Source of the DNA: Nocardioides sp. BP30
GTDB taxonomy: Bacteria; Actinomycetota; Actinomycetes; Propionibacteriales; Nocardioidaceae
Direction: 5' to 3'
DNA: 64,000 bases
Assembly (NCBI RefSeq): GCF_029873215.1
Contig: NZ_CP123620.1
Span: 3,906,001-3,970,000 of the forward strand
Within the stretch, counting starts at the first letter, position 1, and each line of letters opens with the position of its first letter. Below the pieces are notes generated by a model. The model made no database searches, was not told the DNA's origin, and worked only from the letters and a program-made list of their open reading frames with translations. Positions 1 through 8,183 of the stretch are shown here, piece after piece. The translations under genes were made by a program, and so were the position numbers.

Positions 1-37
1 CCACGGCGACCGGCTCCACGGCGACCGGCTCCACGGC
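1..37. repeat. 15-bp tandem repeat in the CheA linker
   Basis: The unit CCACGGCGACCGGCT is repeated about 2.5 times at the left edge. On the minus strand it codes for EPVAV repeats in the P1-P2 linker of CheA. It may continue beyond the window. Such in-frame repeats can change copy number by slippage without breaking the frame. Confidence 0.8.
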
Positions 38-550
38 CGACGACGCGGCCTCCACGGTCTCCTCGGCCTCGACGGTCTCCGTGGCCTCGGCGGTCTCCTC
101 GGCCACCGCGGCCGGCTCCTCGGCCTCGACCGGCTCCGCGGGCGCGGACTGCTGGCCGCCGTTGGCCAGCAGCAGCTCGATCGCCTCCTGGACCGGCACC
201 ACGTCCACGGCGGGGTCCTTGTCGTTGCCGACACGCTCGATCCCGTCGAGGAGCGCACGGACGGTGTCGACCATCCGCAGCAACGCCTCGGCGATCGCAT
301 CGTTCATGGCGTACTCGCCGTCACGCAGCTTCGAGAGCAGCGTCTCGCCGACGTGGGTCAGCCGTTCCAGCCGGCCGAACGCCAGGAACCCACTGGTCCC
401 CTTGATGGTGTGGATCGTGCGGAAGATGCTCGACAGCAGCTCCCGGCTCCCCGGGTGCTGCTCCAGCTCCACCAAGTCGCGATCGAGTTGGTCGAGGTTC
501 TCGTGGCTCTCCACGAGGAACTCGGCAATGATCTCGGCATCGTCGTCCAT
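1..550 (-). CDS. cheA: Chemotaxis histidine kinase CheA, N-terminal part (cut by the left edge)
   Basis: CheA autophosphorylates on a histidine of its Hpt (P1) domain and passes the phosphate to CheY and CheB. About 183 residues are visible, and the rest lies beyond position 1. The start is an ATG at 550 with a strong ribosome binding site (AGGAAGGGG) just upstream. The Hpt motif HTIKGT is present, with the phosphorylatable His at about residue 47. After about residue 125 the chain becomes a Glu/Ala/Val/Pro-rich low-complexity linker with EPVAV repeats. A sigma-28 type promoter lies 25 nt upstream of the start, so the gene may be transcribed separately from csrA. The identity is firm for the Hpt part. 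The kinase core is not in the window, so a stand-alone Hpt protein cannot be fully excluded. Confidence 0.85.
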   Translation of the reverse strand, partial: MDDDAEIIAEFLVESHENLDQLDRDLVELEQHPGSRELLSSIFRTIHTIKGTSGFLAFGRLERLTHVGETLLSKLRDGEYAMNDAIAEALLRMVDTVRALLDGIERVGNDKDPAVDVVPVQEAIELLLANGGQQSAPAEPVEAEEPAAVAEETAEATETVEAEETVEAASSAVEPVAVEPVAV

Positions 551-574
551 CGACTACCCCTTCCTGCGAGGGGG

Positions 575-601
575 GAATCGGCGGCCGGGATCACCGCCTG
601 A
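575..601 (-). promoter_or_regulatory. Sigma-28 (FliA) type promoter of cheA
   Basis: Read on the minus strand this is TCAG-N15-GCCGATTC. It has the exact 15-nt spacing of the motif found upstream of fliC and other flagellar units here. The -10 ends 25 nt before the cheA start, which leaves room for the AGGAAGGGG ribosome binding site. Confidence 0.6.
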
Positions 602-654
602 CCAGAACACCGTCCGGATCTCGAAAACAGCCCGCCCGCCGAGGCGGAGGAGGA

Positions 655-888
655 TCAGCGCCGCTTGCGCAGGGCCTCGGCCAGCGACGCGACAGCGTCC
701 TGGCTCGGCGAGGCCGACTCCTGGTTGGTGTCGGCGAGCTCCTGCAGGAGCTCCGCCCGGTGCACGCTCACCGACCGGGGCGCGTCGATGCCCACGCGCA
801 CCACGTCGCCACGCACCTCCAGGACGGTGATGGTCACCTCGTCGCCGATGACGACGCTCTCACCCACACGTCGACTCAGCACCAGCAT
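655..888 (-). CDS. csrA: Carbon storage regulator CsrA
   Basis: CsrA is a small dimeric RNA-binding protein that blocks or modulates translation by binding GGA motifs in mRNA leaders. The 77-residue product starts [16 protein letters not shown], which is the CsrA signature, and continues with the typical five-strand core ([18 protein letters not shown]). The C-terminal tail is somewhat longer than average. It lies directly downstream of fliW, its protein antagonist in Bacillus, in the flgN-flgK-flgL-fliW-csrA order. The fliC leader at 5709-5754 carries a plausible target site. The call is firm. Confidence 0.95.
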   Translation of the reverse strand: MLVLSRRVGESVVIGDEVTITVLEVRGDVVRVGIDAPRSVSVHRAELLQELADTNQESASPSQDAVASLAEALRKRR

Positions 889-930
889 GAGGACACGCTA
901 TCGCCTCGACCCACGAGCTCGGACCGGCGC

Positions 931-1356
931 TCAGCTCAGCAGTGGCGCCGCGACCGCCAGGTCGACGTCATCGAGGATGACCTGAGCGGCCCGGTTGCTC
1001 CGGGTGTCGACCAGCAGCGGCGCCCGCAGGTTCACCGTCGTGGAGGCCAGATCCGGTCCGGCATGAACGACGAGCAGCACCAGGACGTCGGCGACGTCGG
1101 CGATGCCGAGCGCGGCGACGGTCTCATCGGAGACCACCGGCTCGTAGTCGGGGTAGAACGGTGCCGCGGGTACGACGAGGAACTGCAGCCCGTCGTGGTC
1201 CAGCGAGCGCAGCGCCCCCAGGACGCCTGACTCGTCGACATGACTCAGCTCGAAGCGCCGGTCCTCGGGGAATCCCGGCATCGGCTCGACCAGCTCGATC
1301 ACCGGCAGGTCGGTGAAGGACCGCACCTCGTCGTACGTCGCCACGGCCAGCATCAT
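931..1356 (-). CDS. fliW: Flagellar assembly factor FliW
   Basis: FliW binds flagellin and also CsrA. When flagellin is exported, freed FliW sequesters CsrA and relieves repression of flagellin translation. The 141-residue product has the family features FTDLPVIELVEPMPGFPEDRRFEL near the N-terminus (quoted in part: GFPEDRRFEL) and FLVVPAAPFYPDYEPVV in the middle. Two consecutive ATG codons (1356 and 1353) could start it. The second overlaps the flgL stop as ATGA, so translation is probably coupled to flgL. It sits between flgL and csrA as expected for this module. Confidence 0.92.
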   Translation of the reverse strand: MMLAVATYDEVRSFTDLPVIELVEPMPGFPEDRRFELSHVDESGVLGALRSLDHDGLQFLVVPAAPFYPDYEPVVSDETVAALGIADVADVLVLLVVHAGPDLASTTVNLRAPLLVDTRSNRAAQVILDDVDLAVAAPLLS

Positions 1357-2306
1357 GCCAGGTAGTCCAGGAGGCTCTGCTGGCTCGTCTTCGAGATCGC
1401 TGCCAGCGCGGCGTTGTAGGCGGTCGTCTGGGTCTCCAGGTTGATCGTCGCCTCGGCGATGTCGATGTCCTCGACGTTGGACTGCACGGTCTTGAGCGCC
1501 AGCGTGTTGTCGCTGGCGACGTTGCTCGCGGCGGTGATCTGGTTCATCCGGGCGCCCTCGTCGGCGGCGGCACCGCTGATCCTGGTCCGCGCGTCCTGCA
1601 TCGCCTGGATGCCCGCCTGGATGCCGTCCGAGTCCGAGCTGCGCAGCGCGGCGGAGAGCTTGTCCAGGGCGTCGAAGATGCTGGTGCCGTCGGCCGTGGA
1701 GCCGAAGACCGACTGACCGTCGGAGTCGACCCTGACGACGGTGTCGGCGCCGACGCGCCGGCTGACCGAGCCACCGTCGCCGACGTACTGGACCTGCTGG
1801 ACCTGGTTGCCGTCGGCGTCCAGCACCGGGTTGCCGCTCGCGTCCGTCACGCCGACCTGTGCGAACGCGCTGCCGCCGGCGGTGGTGCCGCCGAAGACGG
1901 GTCGACCGAGGTACTGGCTGTTGGCGGTCGCCAGCAGCCCCTGCTTGATCTGGTCGATCTCGTCGGCGAGGGCGTTCTCGGCCGTCTGGCCGTTGGTGGC
2001 GGTGTTCGCGCCCTGGAGCGCGAGCGTGTACGCCCGGGTGATCTGGGTGTTGGCACCCTGCAGCGCGGAGTCGATCGTCTGCAGCCAGGCCTGACCGTCG
2101 TTGGCGTTGCGGGTGAACTGGGCCTGCTGGTCGACGCCGGCGCGTGCCTTGAGCGCCACCGTGGTGTCCGCCGGGCCGTCGGAGGGCCGGCTGAGCTTCT
2201 TGCCCGTGGTCATCTGCTCCTGGGCCGACGCCATCCGCGTCGAGGCCTGGCCGAGCTGGGACAGCTCGCGGCCGGTCATCATCCGCTGGGTCACGCGAGT
2301 GATCAT
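1353..2306 (-). CDS. flgL: Flagellar hook-associated protein 3 (FlgL)
   Basis: FlgL (HAP3) forms the second junction ring between hook and filament. The 317-residue protein has a flagellin-like N-terminus (VTQRMMTGRELSQLGQAS, then MTTGKKLSRPSDGP) and a C-terminal helix ending in SQQSLLDYLA. Both match flagellin D0/D1 segments. It follows flgK after 2 nt and overlaps fliW, so it is part of one transcription unit. The length is typical of the family. Confidence 0.95.
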   Translation of the reverse strand: MITRVTQRMMTGRELSQLGQASTRMASAQEQMTTGKKLSRPSDGPADTTVALKARAGVDQQAQFTRNANDGQAWLQTIDSALQGANTQITRAYTLALQGANTATNGQTAENALADEIDQIKQGLLATANSQYLGRPVFGGTTAGGSAFAQVGVTDASGNPVLDADGNQVQQVQYVGDGGSVSRRVGADTVVRVDSDGQSVFGSTADGTSIFDALDKLSAALRSSDSDGIQAGIQAMQDARTRISGAAADEGARMNQITAASNVASDNTLALKTVQSNVEDIDIAEATINLETQTTAYNAALAAISKTSQQSLLDYLA

Positions 2307-2308
2307 GA

Positions 2309-3871
2309 TCAGGCTCCGGTGTGGTTGATGAGGGTGTCGAGGATCGAGTCCATCACCGACAGGACGCGGCTGGAGGCCTGGTAGGCACGCTGCGCCTGCA
2401 TGAGGCTGATGGTCTCCTCGTCGAGACTGACGCCAGCCGTCTGCTCGAGCTGGTCGTTGACCTGGTTGGTCAGCAGGGTCTGGTTGGCGGTCTGGGTGTT
2501 GATCGCCGCCGCCGTGGACCCGAGGCCGGAGACCAGGGTCTGGTACTCGCTCTGCACGTTCAGCTGCTTGCCGCCGACGATCAGGGGGCCGCCACTGGGG
2601 TCCTTGCCGATCAGGGCCTGGTAGATGGCGTCCGCGTTGTCGGTGTTGTTGTTGCCGCCCGACGTCGCGTTGCCGTTGGCATCGGTGGTCGGCTTGCCGG
2701 ACACGGCGAGCTTGGTCGGATCCGCGGCCAGTGTGGTGTCGACGGCGATCGAGCCGGCGAAGTCGCCGCTGCCGGCATCGGTGAAGAACACCTCGCCGGA
2801 GGCGGCGTTGCCGTTCTGGTCGTAGCCGGCGGCGTACTGCGTGTTGACCACCGAGATCAGGTCCGAGGCGACCTTGTTGAGGTCGGTGCGGTACTTGCTG
2901 AGGGTCTGGTTGAGCAGCGTCAGCGACCCGCCGATCTCGCCTCCGGCATCGCCGGGCTGCAGTGTCTGCGGGGTCGTGCTCCCGGCCGGCGTCACGACCA
3001 CCGACAGCGTGGCCGCCGTGCCGTCGGCGTTGCGGACCAGCGTGCCGCTGCTGGGCAGCGTGGTCGTGGTGGTGGTGGGCGGCGTGGTCGAGTTGTCGGT
3101 CTGGGTCTGGTCGACCTCGATCGAGCCGGCGTTGCCGCCCGAGACGAGGGTGGCACCACCGATCGTGACGTTGTACTGGCCCGTGGCGGGGTCGGCGGTG
3201 CTGACCGCCCCGAACTTCTGGGCGAGGTCGAGGGCGAGCTGGTCGCGCTGGTCCTGCAGCGCGCCCACGTCGGCGCCGTTGGCCTGGGCGAGGTAGATGC
3301 TGTGGTTGAGCTGCGCCATCTGCTGCAGGTCGGCGTTGATGGTGGTGACGTTCTGCGCCACCGCCGCGCCCTGCTCGTCGGCCTCGGAGTCGACCGCCGT
3401 GGCCTGGGTCTTGATGGCGGCGGCAAGGGTCTGCCCGGCGGCGATCACCGACTGTCGGGCGGCCGGACCGTCCGGTGCGGTGACCGCGTCCTGCCAGGCG
3501 GAGGCGAACGCGGACAGCGCCTTGGCCACCCCCTGGTCACTGGGCTCGTCGACAGCGGCCTCGAGGCGCTCGAGCGAGTTCTGCTGGACGGTCAACGAGG
3601 ACAGGTTCGCGTTCTCGCTGCGGACACGCTTGGCGAGCAGCAGGTCGGTGAGGCGCTGCACGCTCTGGGTGGTGACGCCATCGCCGTGGCCGGTGTAGCT
3701 GGAGTACATCGTGGGGCTGTCGGTGCCGCCGAGCTCTGCCCCGACGGCGCGCCGGCGGACGTAGCCGTCGGTGCTGACGTTGGCGATGTTGCTGTCCGCC
3801 ACATCGATGTTGACCTGCTGGTACTGCAGGCCGGTCTTGGCGATGTTGAGGCTGCTGAAGGTCCCGGTCAT
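2309..3871 (-). CDS. flgK: Flagellar hook-associated protein 1 (FlgK)
   Basis: FlgK (HAP1) is the first hook-filament junction protein. The 520-residue product begins with the rod/hook type N-terminus (FSSLNIAKTGLQYQQVNIDV, with NIANVSTDGYVRR) and ends with the family C-terminus (VSLDEETISLMQAQRAYQAS followed by LSVMDSILDTLI). A Thr-rich stretch near residue 270 is probably a surface loop. It lies between flgN, its likely chaperone gene, and flgL, with gaps of 4 nt and 2 nt. Confidence 0.96.
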   Translation of the reverse strand: MTGTFSSLNIAKTGLQYQQVNIDVADSNIANVSTDGYVRRRAVGAELGGTDSPTMYSSYTGHGDGVTTQSVQRLTDLLLAKRVRSENANLSSLTVQQNSLERLEAAVDEPSDQGVAKALSAFASAWQDAVTAPDGPAARQSVIAAGQTLAAAIKTQATAVDSEADEQGAAVAQNVTTINADLQQMAQLNHSIYLAQANGADVGALQDQRDQLALDLAQKFGAVSTADPATGQYNVTIGGATLVSGGNAGSIEVDQTQTDNSTTPPTTTTTTLPSSGTLVRNADGTAATLSVVVTPAGSTTPQTLQPGDAGGEIGGSLTLLNQTLSKYRTDLNKVASDLISVVNTQYAAGYDQNGNAASGEVFFTDAGSGDFAGSIAVDTTLAADPTKLAVSGKPTTDANGNATSGGNNNTDNADAIYQALIGKDPSGGPLIVGGKQLNVQSEYQTLVSGLGSTAAAINTQTANQTLLTNQVNDQLEQTAGVSLDEETISLMQAQRAYQASSRVLSVMDSILDTLINHTGA

Positions 3872-3875
3872 CGTC

Positions 3876-4355
3876 TTACAGGCTCCGATCCAGGAGGCGT
3901 CGCCGCGGGGTGTCCACCACCGCGGTACCGGTCGAGGAGTAGCTGTCGGCGCTGCCGCCGCCCAGGGCGAGCAGGGTCTCGCGGGCCGATCGGTAACCGG
4001 CGGTGATGAGGCCGCGGTTGGACTCGGAGAGCTCGGTGATCTCGCGGGTAGCGGTGATGAGCGCCGTCCGGTGGTCGTCGAGGATCACCCGCCAGGGCTC
4101 CGGCGCCGCCTCGGCGAGCTCGGCCAGGGTGGGAGCGGCGGCGAGGCCGAGCTCCTCGGCCACCTCGTCGGAGGCGATGGCGCGCAGGACCTCGGTCTCG
4201 CGCAGGACCTCGAGCACCTCCTCCACCTCCTTGGTGGAGTGGGCGAGCCAGCGCGTCCGCCCGCTGGCCAGCACGAGCTGCTCCAGCTCCAGCTTGTAGG
4301 CCAGCCGCTCCAACAGCTCGCGCTCACGCCAGAGGATCAGCGACAGCTTCTCCAC
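3876..4355 (-). CDS. flgN: Flagellar export chaperone, FlgN-like
   Basis: FlgN-family chaperones are short helical proteins that bind FlgK and FlgL before export. The 159-residue product is predicted all-helical (VEKLSLILWRERELLERL at the N-terminus) with an N-terminal Leu/Glu-rich region typical of the family. I chose the GTG at 4355 because an AGGTGG ribosome binding site lies just upstream. A longer reading to 4526 has no such site and would run through the hairpin and the sigma-28 motif. It heads the flgN-flgK-flgL-fliW-csrA unit. Confidence 0.82.
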   Translation of the reverse strand: MEKLSLILWRERELLERLAYKLELEQLVLASGRTRWLAHSTKEVEEVLEVLRETEVLRAIASDEVAEELGLAAAPTLAELAEAAPEPWRVILDDHRTALITATREITELSESNRGLITAGYRSARETLLALGGGSADSYSSTGTAVVDTPRRRLLDRSL

Positions 4356-4380
4356 GGGTCCACCTCTCAGGCTTCGGGTC

Positions 4381-4400
4381 GGGCGCAGCATCCTGCGCCC
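4381..4400. other. Perfect hairpin in the flgN leader
   Basis: GGGCGCAG and CTGCGCCC form an 8-bp perfect stem around a CATC loop. It lies between the proposed flgN promoter (-10 ending at 4413) and the flgN start (4355), so it would be in the 5' untranslated RNA. Its role is unknown. Without a U-tract it is not a convincing terminator. Confidence 0.55.
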
Positions 4401-4412
4401 ACACTGTGGATC

Positions 4413-4439
4413 CCATCGCCCCGAAGGAAGCGTTCCTGA
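4413..4439 (-). promoter_or_regulatory. Sigma-28 (FliA) type promoter of the flgN operon
   Basis: Read on the minus strand this is TCAG-N15-GGCGATGG, one mismatch from GCCGATGG and with the invariant 15-nt spacer. It lies about 57 nt upstream of the flgN start. Confidence 0.55.
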
Positions 4440-4631
4440 GCCGTTTGAGGCCACCGGCGGAAACTCACAGATCGGAGCGCAAACCATCCCTGCGTAGTCG
4501 GCGAACGAGCACGGAGTAGTTGGCACGGACTAGGCCCACCCGGGACCGAGGTCCTGATTTCAACAGCGACGAGTGCTTACCCGCCGGTTCGCCTCGCTTT
4601 GTTGGTCAGTTGACAGGCAATCTTCGTTCTC

Positions 4632-5474
4632 GTGACCGAGCAAGCAGGCGACCCCCGCGCCGACGAACTCATCACCAGCCACATGCCGCTGGTGGGACAC
4701 ATCGTCCGAGAGACGATGGGCCGGGTGCCATCCCACGTGAGCCGTGACGACCTGACCTCCGCAGGCCTCACCGCTCTTGTCCAGGCTGCGCAGGCGTACG
4801 ACGCTGAGCGCGGCGTCCCCTTCGAGCGCTACGCGGCGACCCGCATCCGCGGTGCGATCCTCGACGAGCTGCGCAGCGTCGACTGGGCCTCGCGGTCGGT
4901 ACGCCGCCGCGCTCGTGACCTCGAGGAGACCCGCACCCGCCTGGCGGGCGCTCTCGGCCGCACCCCCACCGTGGCCGAGGTCGCCACCGCCTCGGGGCTC
5001 AGCGTCGAGGAGGTGACCGCCAACGACGAGGACGTCTCCCGCGCCCAGGTGCTCTCCCTGCAGGGTTCGACGACCGCGTCGCTGGACGAGCTGGTCCCCA
5101 CCCGCGCTCCCAGCCCGGAGCAGCTGCTGGAGCACCAGGAGCGGCTGACGTACCTCATGGAGGCGATCACCGAGCTTCCCGAGCGACTGCGCACCGTGGT
5201 TCAGGACTACTTCTTCGCCGAGCGGCCGATGGCCGACATCGCGGCCGACCTGGGCGTCACCGACTCCCGGATCTCGCAGATGCGCGCCGAGGCGTTGGTG
5301 CTGCTGCGCGACGCACTGAACAGTGCGCTCGACCCCGCGCTCGTCAAGCCGTCCAGCAAGCCGAACGGCTGCGCCTCGCGCCGCCGCGAGGCCTACTTCG
5401 CCGCCGTGGCCGCTCGCCACGCCGACGGCTCCCGGCGTGCGCCGGCGACGCCCGCACTCGACGCGGCCGGCTGA
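4632..5474 (+). CDS. fliA: RNA polymerase sigma factor for flagellar operons, FliA (sigma-28)
   Basis: FliA directs RNA polymerase to late flagellar and chemotaxis promoters. The 280-residue protein has sigma-70 region 2 (MPLVGHIVRETMGRVPSHV, DLTSAGLTALVQAAQAYD, and ERYAATRIRGAILDELRSVD, the FliA-type region 2 signature), region 3, and region 4 (LPERLRTVVQDYFFAERPMA with a helix-turn-helix up to DSRISQMRAEAL). The C-terminal 45 residues are an extra basic/Ala-rich tail. The GTG start at 4632 has no clear ribosome binding site; a later ATG at 4683 is possible but would cut into region 2. Its likely targets are the sigma-28 type motifs listed in this annotation. Confidence 0.93.
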   Translation: MTEQAGDPRADELITSHMPLVGHIVRETMGRVPSHVSRDDLTSAGLTALVQAAQAYDAERGVPFERYAATRIRGAILDELRSVDWASRSVRRRARDLEETRTRLAGALGRTPTVAEVATASGLSVEEVTANDEDVSRAQVLSLQGSTTASLDELVPTRAPSPEQLLEHQERLTYLMEAITELPERLRTVVQDYFFAERPMADIAADLGVTDSRISQMRAEALVLLRDALNSALDPALVKPSSKPNGCASRRREAYFAAVAARHADGSRRAPATPALDAAG

Positions 5475-5511
5475 TCCTCCCGGCGCGTTCGACAGATCCC
5501 ACCTGGGCGAG

Positions 5512-5544
5512 GCCCGGTGCTCCCGCTCGGTCGGGGCACCGGGC
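5512..5544 (+). terminator. Terminator after fliA
   Basis: GCCCGGTGC (5512-5520) and GCACCGGGC (5536-5544) form a perfect 9-bp stem with a 15-nt loop, 38 nt after the fliA stop. There is no strong T-tract, which is common in actinobacterial terminators. Confidence 0.6.
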
Positions 5545-5669
5545 TTCGTCGCGTTGGCGGACCGCGTCGCCGGGCGTCCCCCAGCAGCCTTCGCGCCGTC
5601 GTGCCGTACCTTCGGGCGGGTCCGGCGACGGGCCGCGCAAGCCGTCGCGAAAAATTCCCCTGACGCGGC

Positions 5670-5696
5670 TAAGGCGCTCCCTGCGAGCGCCGATGG
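5670..5696 (+). promoter_or_regulatory. Sigma-28 (FliA) type promoter of fliC
   Basis: TAAG-N15-GCCGATGG closely matches the known sigma-28 consensus (TAAA-N15-GCCGATAA). The expected transcription start is near 5703, which gives a leader of about 57 nt before the fliC ATG at 5760. Confidence 0.8.
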
Positions 5697-5708
5697 GAGT
5701 GCTCGCAA

Positions 5709-5754
5709 GGCCCACGGACGGGCCATGACCCCAAGGCTTGAATCCAGGAAGGAA
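5709..5754 (+). promoter_or_regulatory. Probable CsrA binding region in the fliC leader
   Basis: GGCCC-ACGGAC-GGGCC (5709-5724) folds into a hairpin that displays GGA in its loop, the preferred CsrA site. A second GGA pair (5747-5749 and 5751-5753) lies within the ribosome binding site GGAAGGA just before the ATG. The arrangement of an upstream hairpin site plus a site over the ribosome binding site resembles the hag leader of Bacillus subtilis. csrA and fliW are encoded nearby. Confidence 0.6.
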
Positions 5755-5759
5755 TCACC

Positions 5760-6602
5760 ATGAGCCTCCGCATTAACACCAACGTTGACGCGCTGACCGC
5801 GTACCGCAACCTCAGCTCGACGCAGAACTCGATGTCCTCGTCGATCGAGCGCCTGTCCTCGGGCCTGCGGATCAACAAGGCCGCCGACGACGCCGCCGGC
5901 CTCGCGATCAGCCAGGGCCTCACCGCCCAGATCAACGGCATCGGCCAGGCCGTCCGCAACGCTCAGGACGGCATCAACGTCGTCCAGACCGCTGACGGCG
6001 CCCTGACCGAGGTCCAGTCGATCCTGCAGCGCGCTCGCACCCTGGTCGTCCAGGGCGCGAACGACTCGAACGACTCCGTCGCCAAGGCCGCGATCACCAC
6101 CGAGCTCAAGCAGCTCTCCTCCGAGCTCGACCGGATCTCGAACACCACCGAGTTCAACGGCAAGAAGCTCCTCGACGGCAACGCGGACCTGCACTTCCAG
6201 GTCGGCGCCAACTCGGAGTCGGCCAACGCGGGCAACCAGATCGAGGTCAGCATCTCGACCAAGCTCGGTGGCACCGACCTGCTCGGCTCCGCCGGCTCCC
6301 TGACCAGCAGCGCAGCCTCCAAGACCTGGTCGGACGCCCTGGACGACCTGGACACCGCTCTGCAGTCCGTCTCCACCCTGCGCGCCAACCTGGGTGCTCT
6401 GCAGAACCGCTTCCAGCACACCATCAACAACCTGTCGGTCACCCAGACCAACCTGCAGGCGTCCAACAGCTCCATCCAGGACACCGACATGGCGGCCGAG
6501 ATGAGCAACTACACACGTACACAGATCCTCTCGCAGGCTGGTACGTCGATGCTCAAGCAGGCCAACTCGGCCGCGCAGAGCGTCCTCTCGCTGCTCCAGT
6601 GA
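5760..6602 (+). CDS. fliC: Flagellin
   Basis: This is the major filament subunit. The 280-residue protein begins MSLRINTNVDALTAYRNLS and has the flagellin signature IERLSSGLRINKAADDAAGL. It ends with the D0 segment QILSQAGTSMLKQANSAAQS followed by VLSLLQ. It is short, with essentially only D0/D1 and a small variable part, which contains several Ser/Thr residues that could carry glycans. It is preceded by the sigma-28 promoter and CsrA region described above, and it is followed by a strong terminator. The glycosyltransferases downstream of fliS suggest that the filament is glycosylated. Confidence 0.97.
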   Translation: MSLRINTNVDALTAYRNLSSTQNSMSSSIERLSSGLRINKAADDAAGLAISQGLTAQINGIGQAVRNAQDGINVVQTADGALTEVQSILQRARTLVVQGANDSNDSVAKAAITTELKQLSSELDRISNTTEFNGKKLLDGNADLHFQVGANSESANAGNQIEVSISTKLGGTDLLGSAGSLTSSAASKTWSDALDDLDTALQSVSTLRANLGALQNRFQHTINNLSVTQTNLQASNSSIQDTDMAAEMSNYTRTQILSQAGTSMLKQANSAAQSVLSLLQ

Positions 6603-6649
6603 GCGAGGGCCTGAGCGATCAGGCCGCGTAGAAGCAACGCAACACCCGC

Positions 6650-6688
6650 AACGGCGCCGGTGAGGCCTCCGGCCACACCGGCGCCGTT
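6650..6688 (+). terminator. Strong terminator after fliC
   Basis: AACGGCGCCGGTG (6650-6662) pairs perfectly with CACCGGCGCCGTT (6676-6688), giving a 13-bp stem with a 13-nt loop, 47 nt after the fliC stop. Confidence 0.85.
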
Positions 6689-6721
6689 CGGTTTCGACAG
6701 CCCCACCCGGAGGATCACCTC

Positions 6722-8170
6722 ATGACCAGCTCGATCCAGTTCAGCGGCATCGCCAGCGGCCTCGACACGGCCAGCATCATCAGCCAGCTGATGTCGATCG
6801 AGTCCCAGCCGCAGACGACGCTGAAGAACACCGTCACGGCCGAGACCTCGCAGGTCACCGAGCTGCGCAGCATCAACACCTCCCTGCAGAACCTCATCAC
6901 CAGCGCGTCGAGCTTCGCCGGGGGCAGCACCTGGACCCAGATCAACGCGACGTCCTCCAACGCGGCCATCACCGCCGCGGCGACCGCCGGCGCCAACACC
7001 GGGAGCTTCCAGGTCACCGCGCTGCAGAGCGCGACGGCCGCGGAGAACGACTACGGCAGCGTCGCCACCGCCACGAGCGCGGTCATCGTCACCCCGACCG
7101 GGGATGCGACCAAGGACGTCCTCAAGCTCACCCTGCCGGACGGCACCGCCGCCCAGGTGAGCATCGGCGACGGCAAGCTCTCCACCATCGTGGCGAACCT
7201 CAACGCGCTCAAGGACGCGAACGGCAACCGGCTGATCAACGCCAGCGCCGTCAACGACGGCTCGGGCAGCTACAGCCTGATGGTGACCTCGGCCTCGACC
7301 GGCGCGGGCAACATCGCCATCACCGACGGCACCACCGGCACCGACTTCCTGGGCGGTCCCACCGAGCAGTACGCCGGCAAGAACGCGCAGATCAAGCTCG
7401 GCAGCAGCTCGACGGTCATCAACTCGCGGACCAACACGTTCACCAACGTGCTCAACGGGGTGACGCTGACCGTCGCCGCCGGCGTGACCTCCGACAAGCC
7501 GCAGACGAGCCAGGTCGCCCTGAGCGACAACGGCTCCTCGCGCGCGACGGCGATCTCGGCCTTCGTCTCCCAGATCAACACGATCCTCACCAAGATCGCC
7601 GCCGACACCACCTACGGCACCTACAACACCACCAACGCGTCCTTCTCGGGTGGAGGTGTGCTCGCCGGCGACTCGACGCTGCGCTCGGTGGCCACGGCGC
7701 TCACCAACACCATCTTCGGCTCCGACAACGTCGCCCTGGGCAACATGGGCATCTCGATCGACAACGACGGCCAGATCACCTTCGACCAGGACACCTTCAC
7801 CACCGCCTACCAGAAGGATCCCCAGGCCGTCGCGGACGCCTTCACGGGCAAGAACGGCTTCGTATCACGGGTGATGGATGCGGCGGCGGCCGCCAGCGCA
7901 CCTGCCTACGGTCAGGTGGTGGGCACCGGTGGCGACACCAAGACCTACAAGGCCGAGGGCAGCCTGTCGATGCTCATCGACTCCCTGAACGCCCAGATCA
8001 AGCAGCAGAACGACGAGATCGCGCAATGGGATGTGCGGCTCGCGCAGAAGAGGCAGAACCTCGAGACGACGTACACGAACCTCGAGACGGCGATGTCCAA
8101 CATGACCTCCCAGTCCAACTGGCTGACCTCGCAGATCGCCGGTCTGGACAGCCTCACCAGCGGCAACTGA
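6722..8170 (+). CDS. fliD: Flagellar filament cap protein FliD
   Basis: FliD (HAP2) caps the growing filament and helps flagellin subunits polymerise. The 482-residue product has the N-terminal signature IQFSGIASGLDTASIISQLM and a C-terminal coiled coil (QNDEIAQWDVRLAQKRQNLE) followed by the FliD end motif (NMTSQSNWLTSQIAGL). The ribosome binding site GGAGG precedes the ATG. It heads a unit with fliS, a FliT-like gene and two glycosyltransferases, with gaps of 13 nt to fliS and overlaps or short gaps afterwards. Confidence 0.95.
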   Translation: MTSSIQFSGIASGLDTASIISQLMSIESQPQTTLKNTVTAETSQVTELRSINTSLQNLITSASSFAGGSTWTQINATSSNAAITAAATAGANTGSFQVTALQSATAAENDYGSVATATSAVIVTPTGDATKDVLKLTLPDGTAAQVSIGDGKLSTIVANLNALKDANGNRLINASAVNDGSGSYSLMVTSASTGAGNIAITDGTTGTDFLGGPTEQYAGKNAQIKLGSSSTVINSRTNTFTNVLNGVTLTVAAGVTSDKPQTSQVALSDNGSSRATAISAFVSQINTILTKIAADTTYGTYNTTNASFSGGGVLAGDSTLRSVATALTNTIFGSDNVALGNMGISIDNDGQITFDQDTFTTAYQKDPQAVADAFTGKNGFVSRVMDAAAAASAPAYGQVVGTGGDTKTYKAEGSLSMLIDSLNAQIKQQNDEIAQWDVRLAQKRQNLETTYTNLETAMSNMTSQSNWLTSQIAGLDSLTSGN

Positions 8171-8183
8171 TCGGATTCACGCC

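Noticed and set aside
4610..4615. TTGACA box before fliA
   Set aside because: No -10 at a suitable spacing is seen before the fliA start, so it was not called as a promoter.
4560..6419. Minus-strand frame of 619 codons covering fliA and fliC
   Set aside because: Both fliA and fliC are unambiguous on the plus strand.
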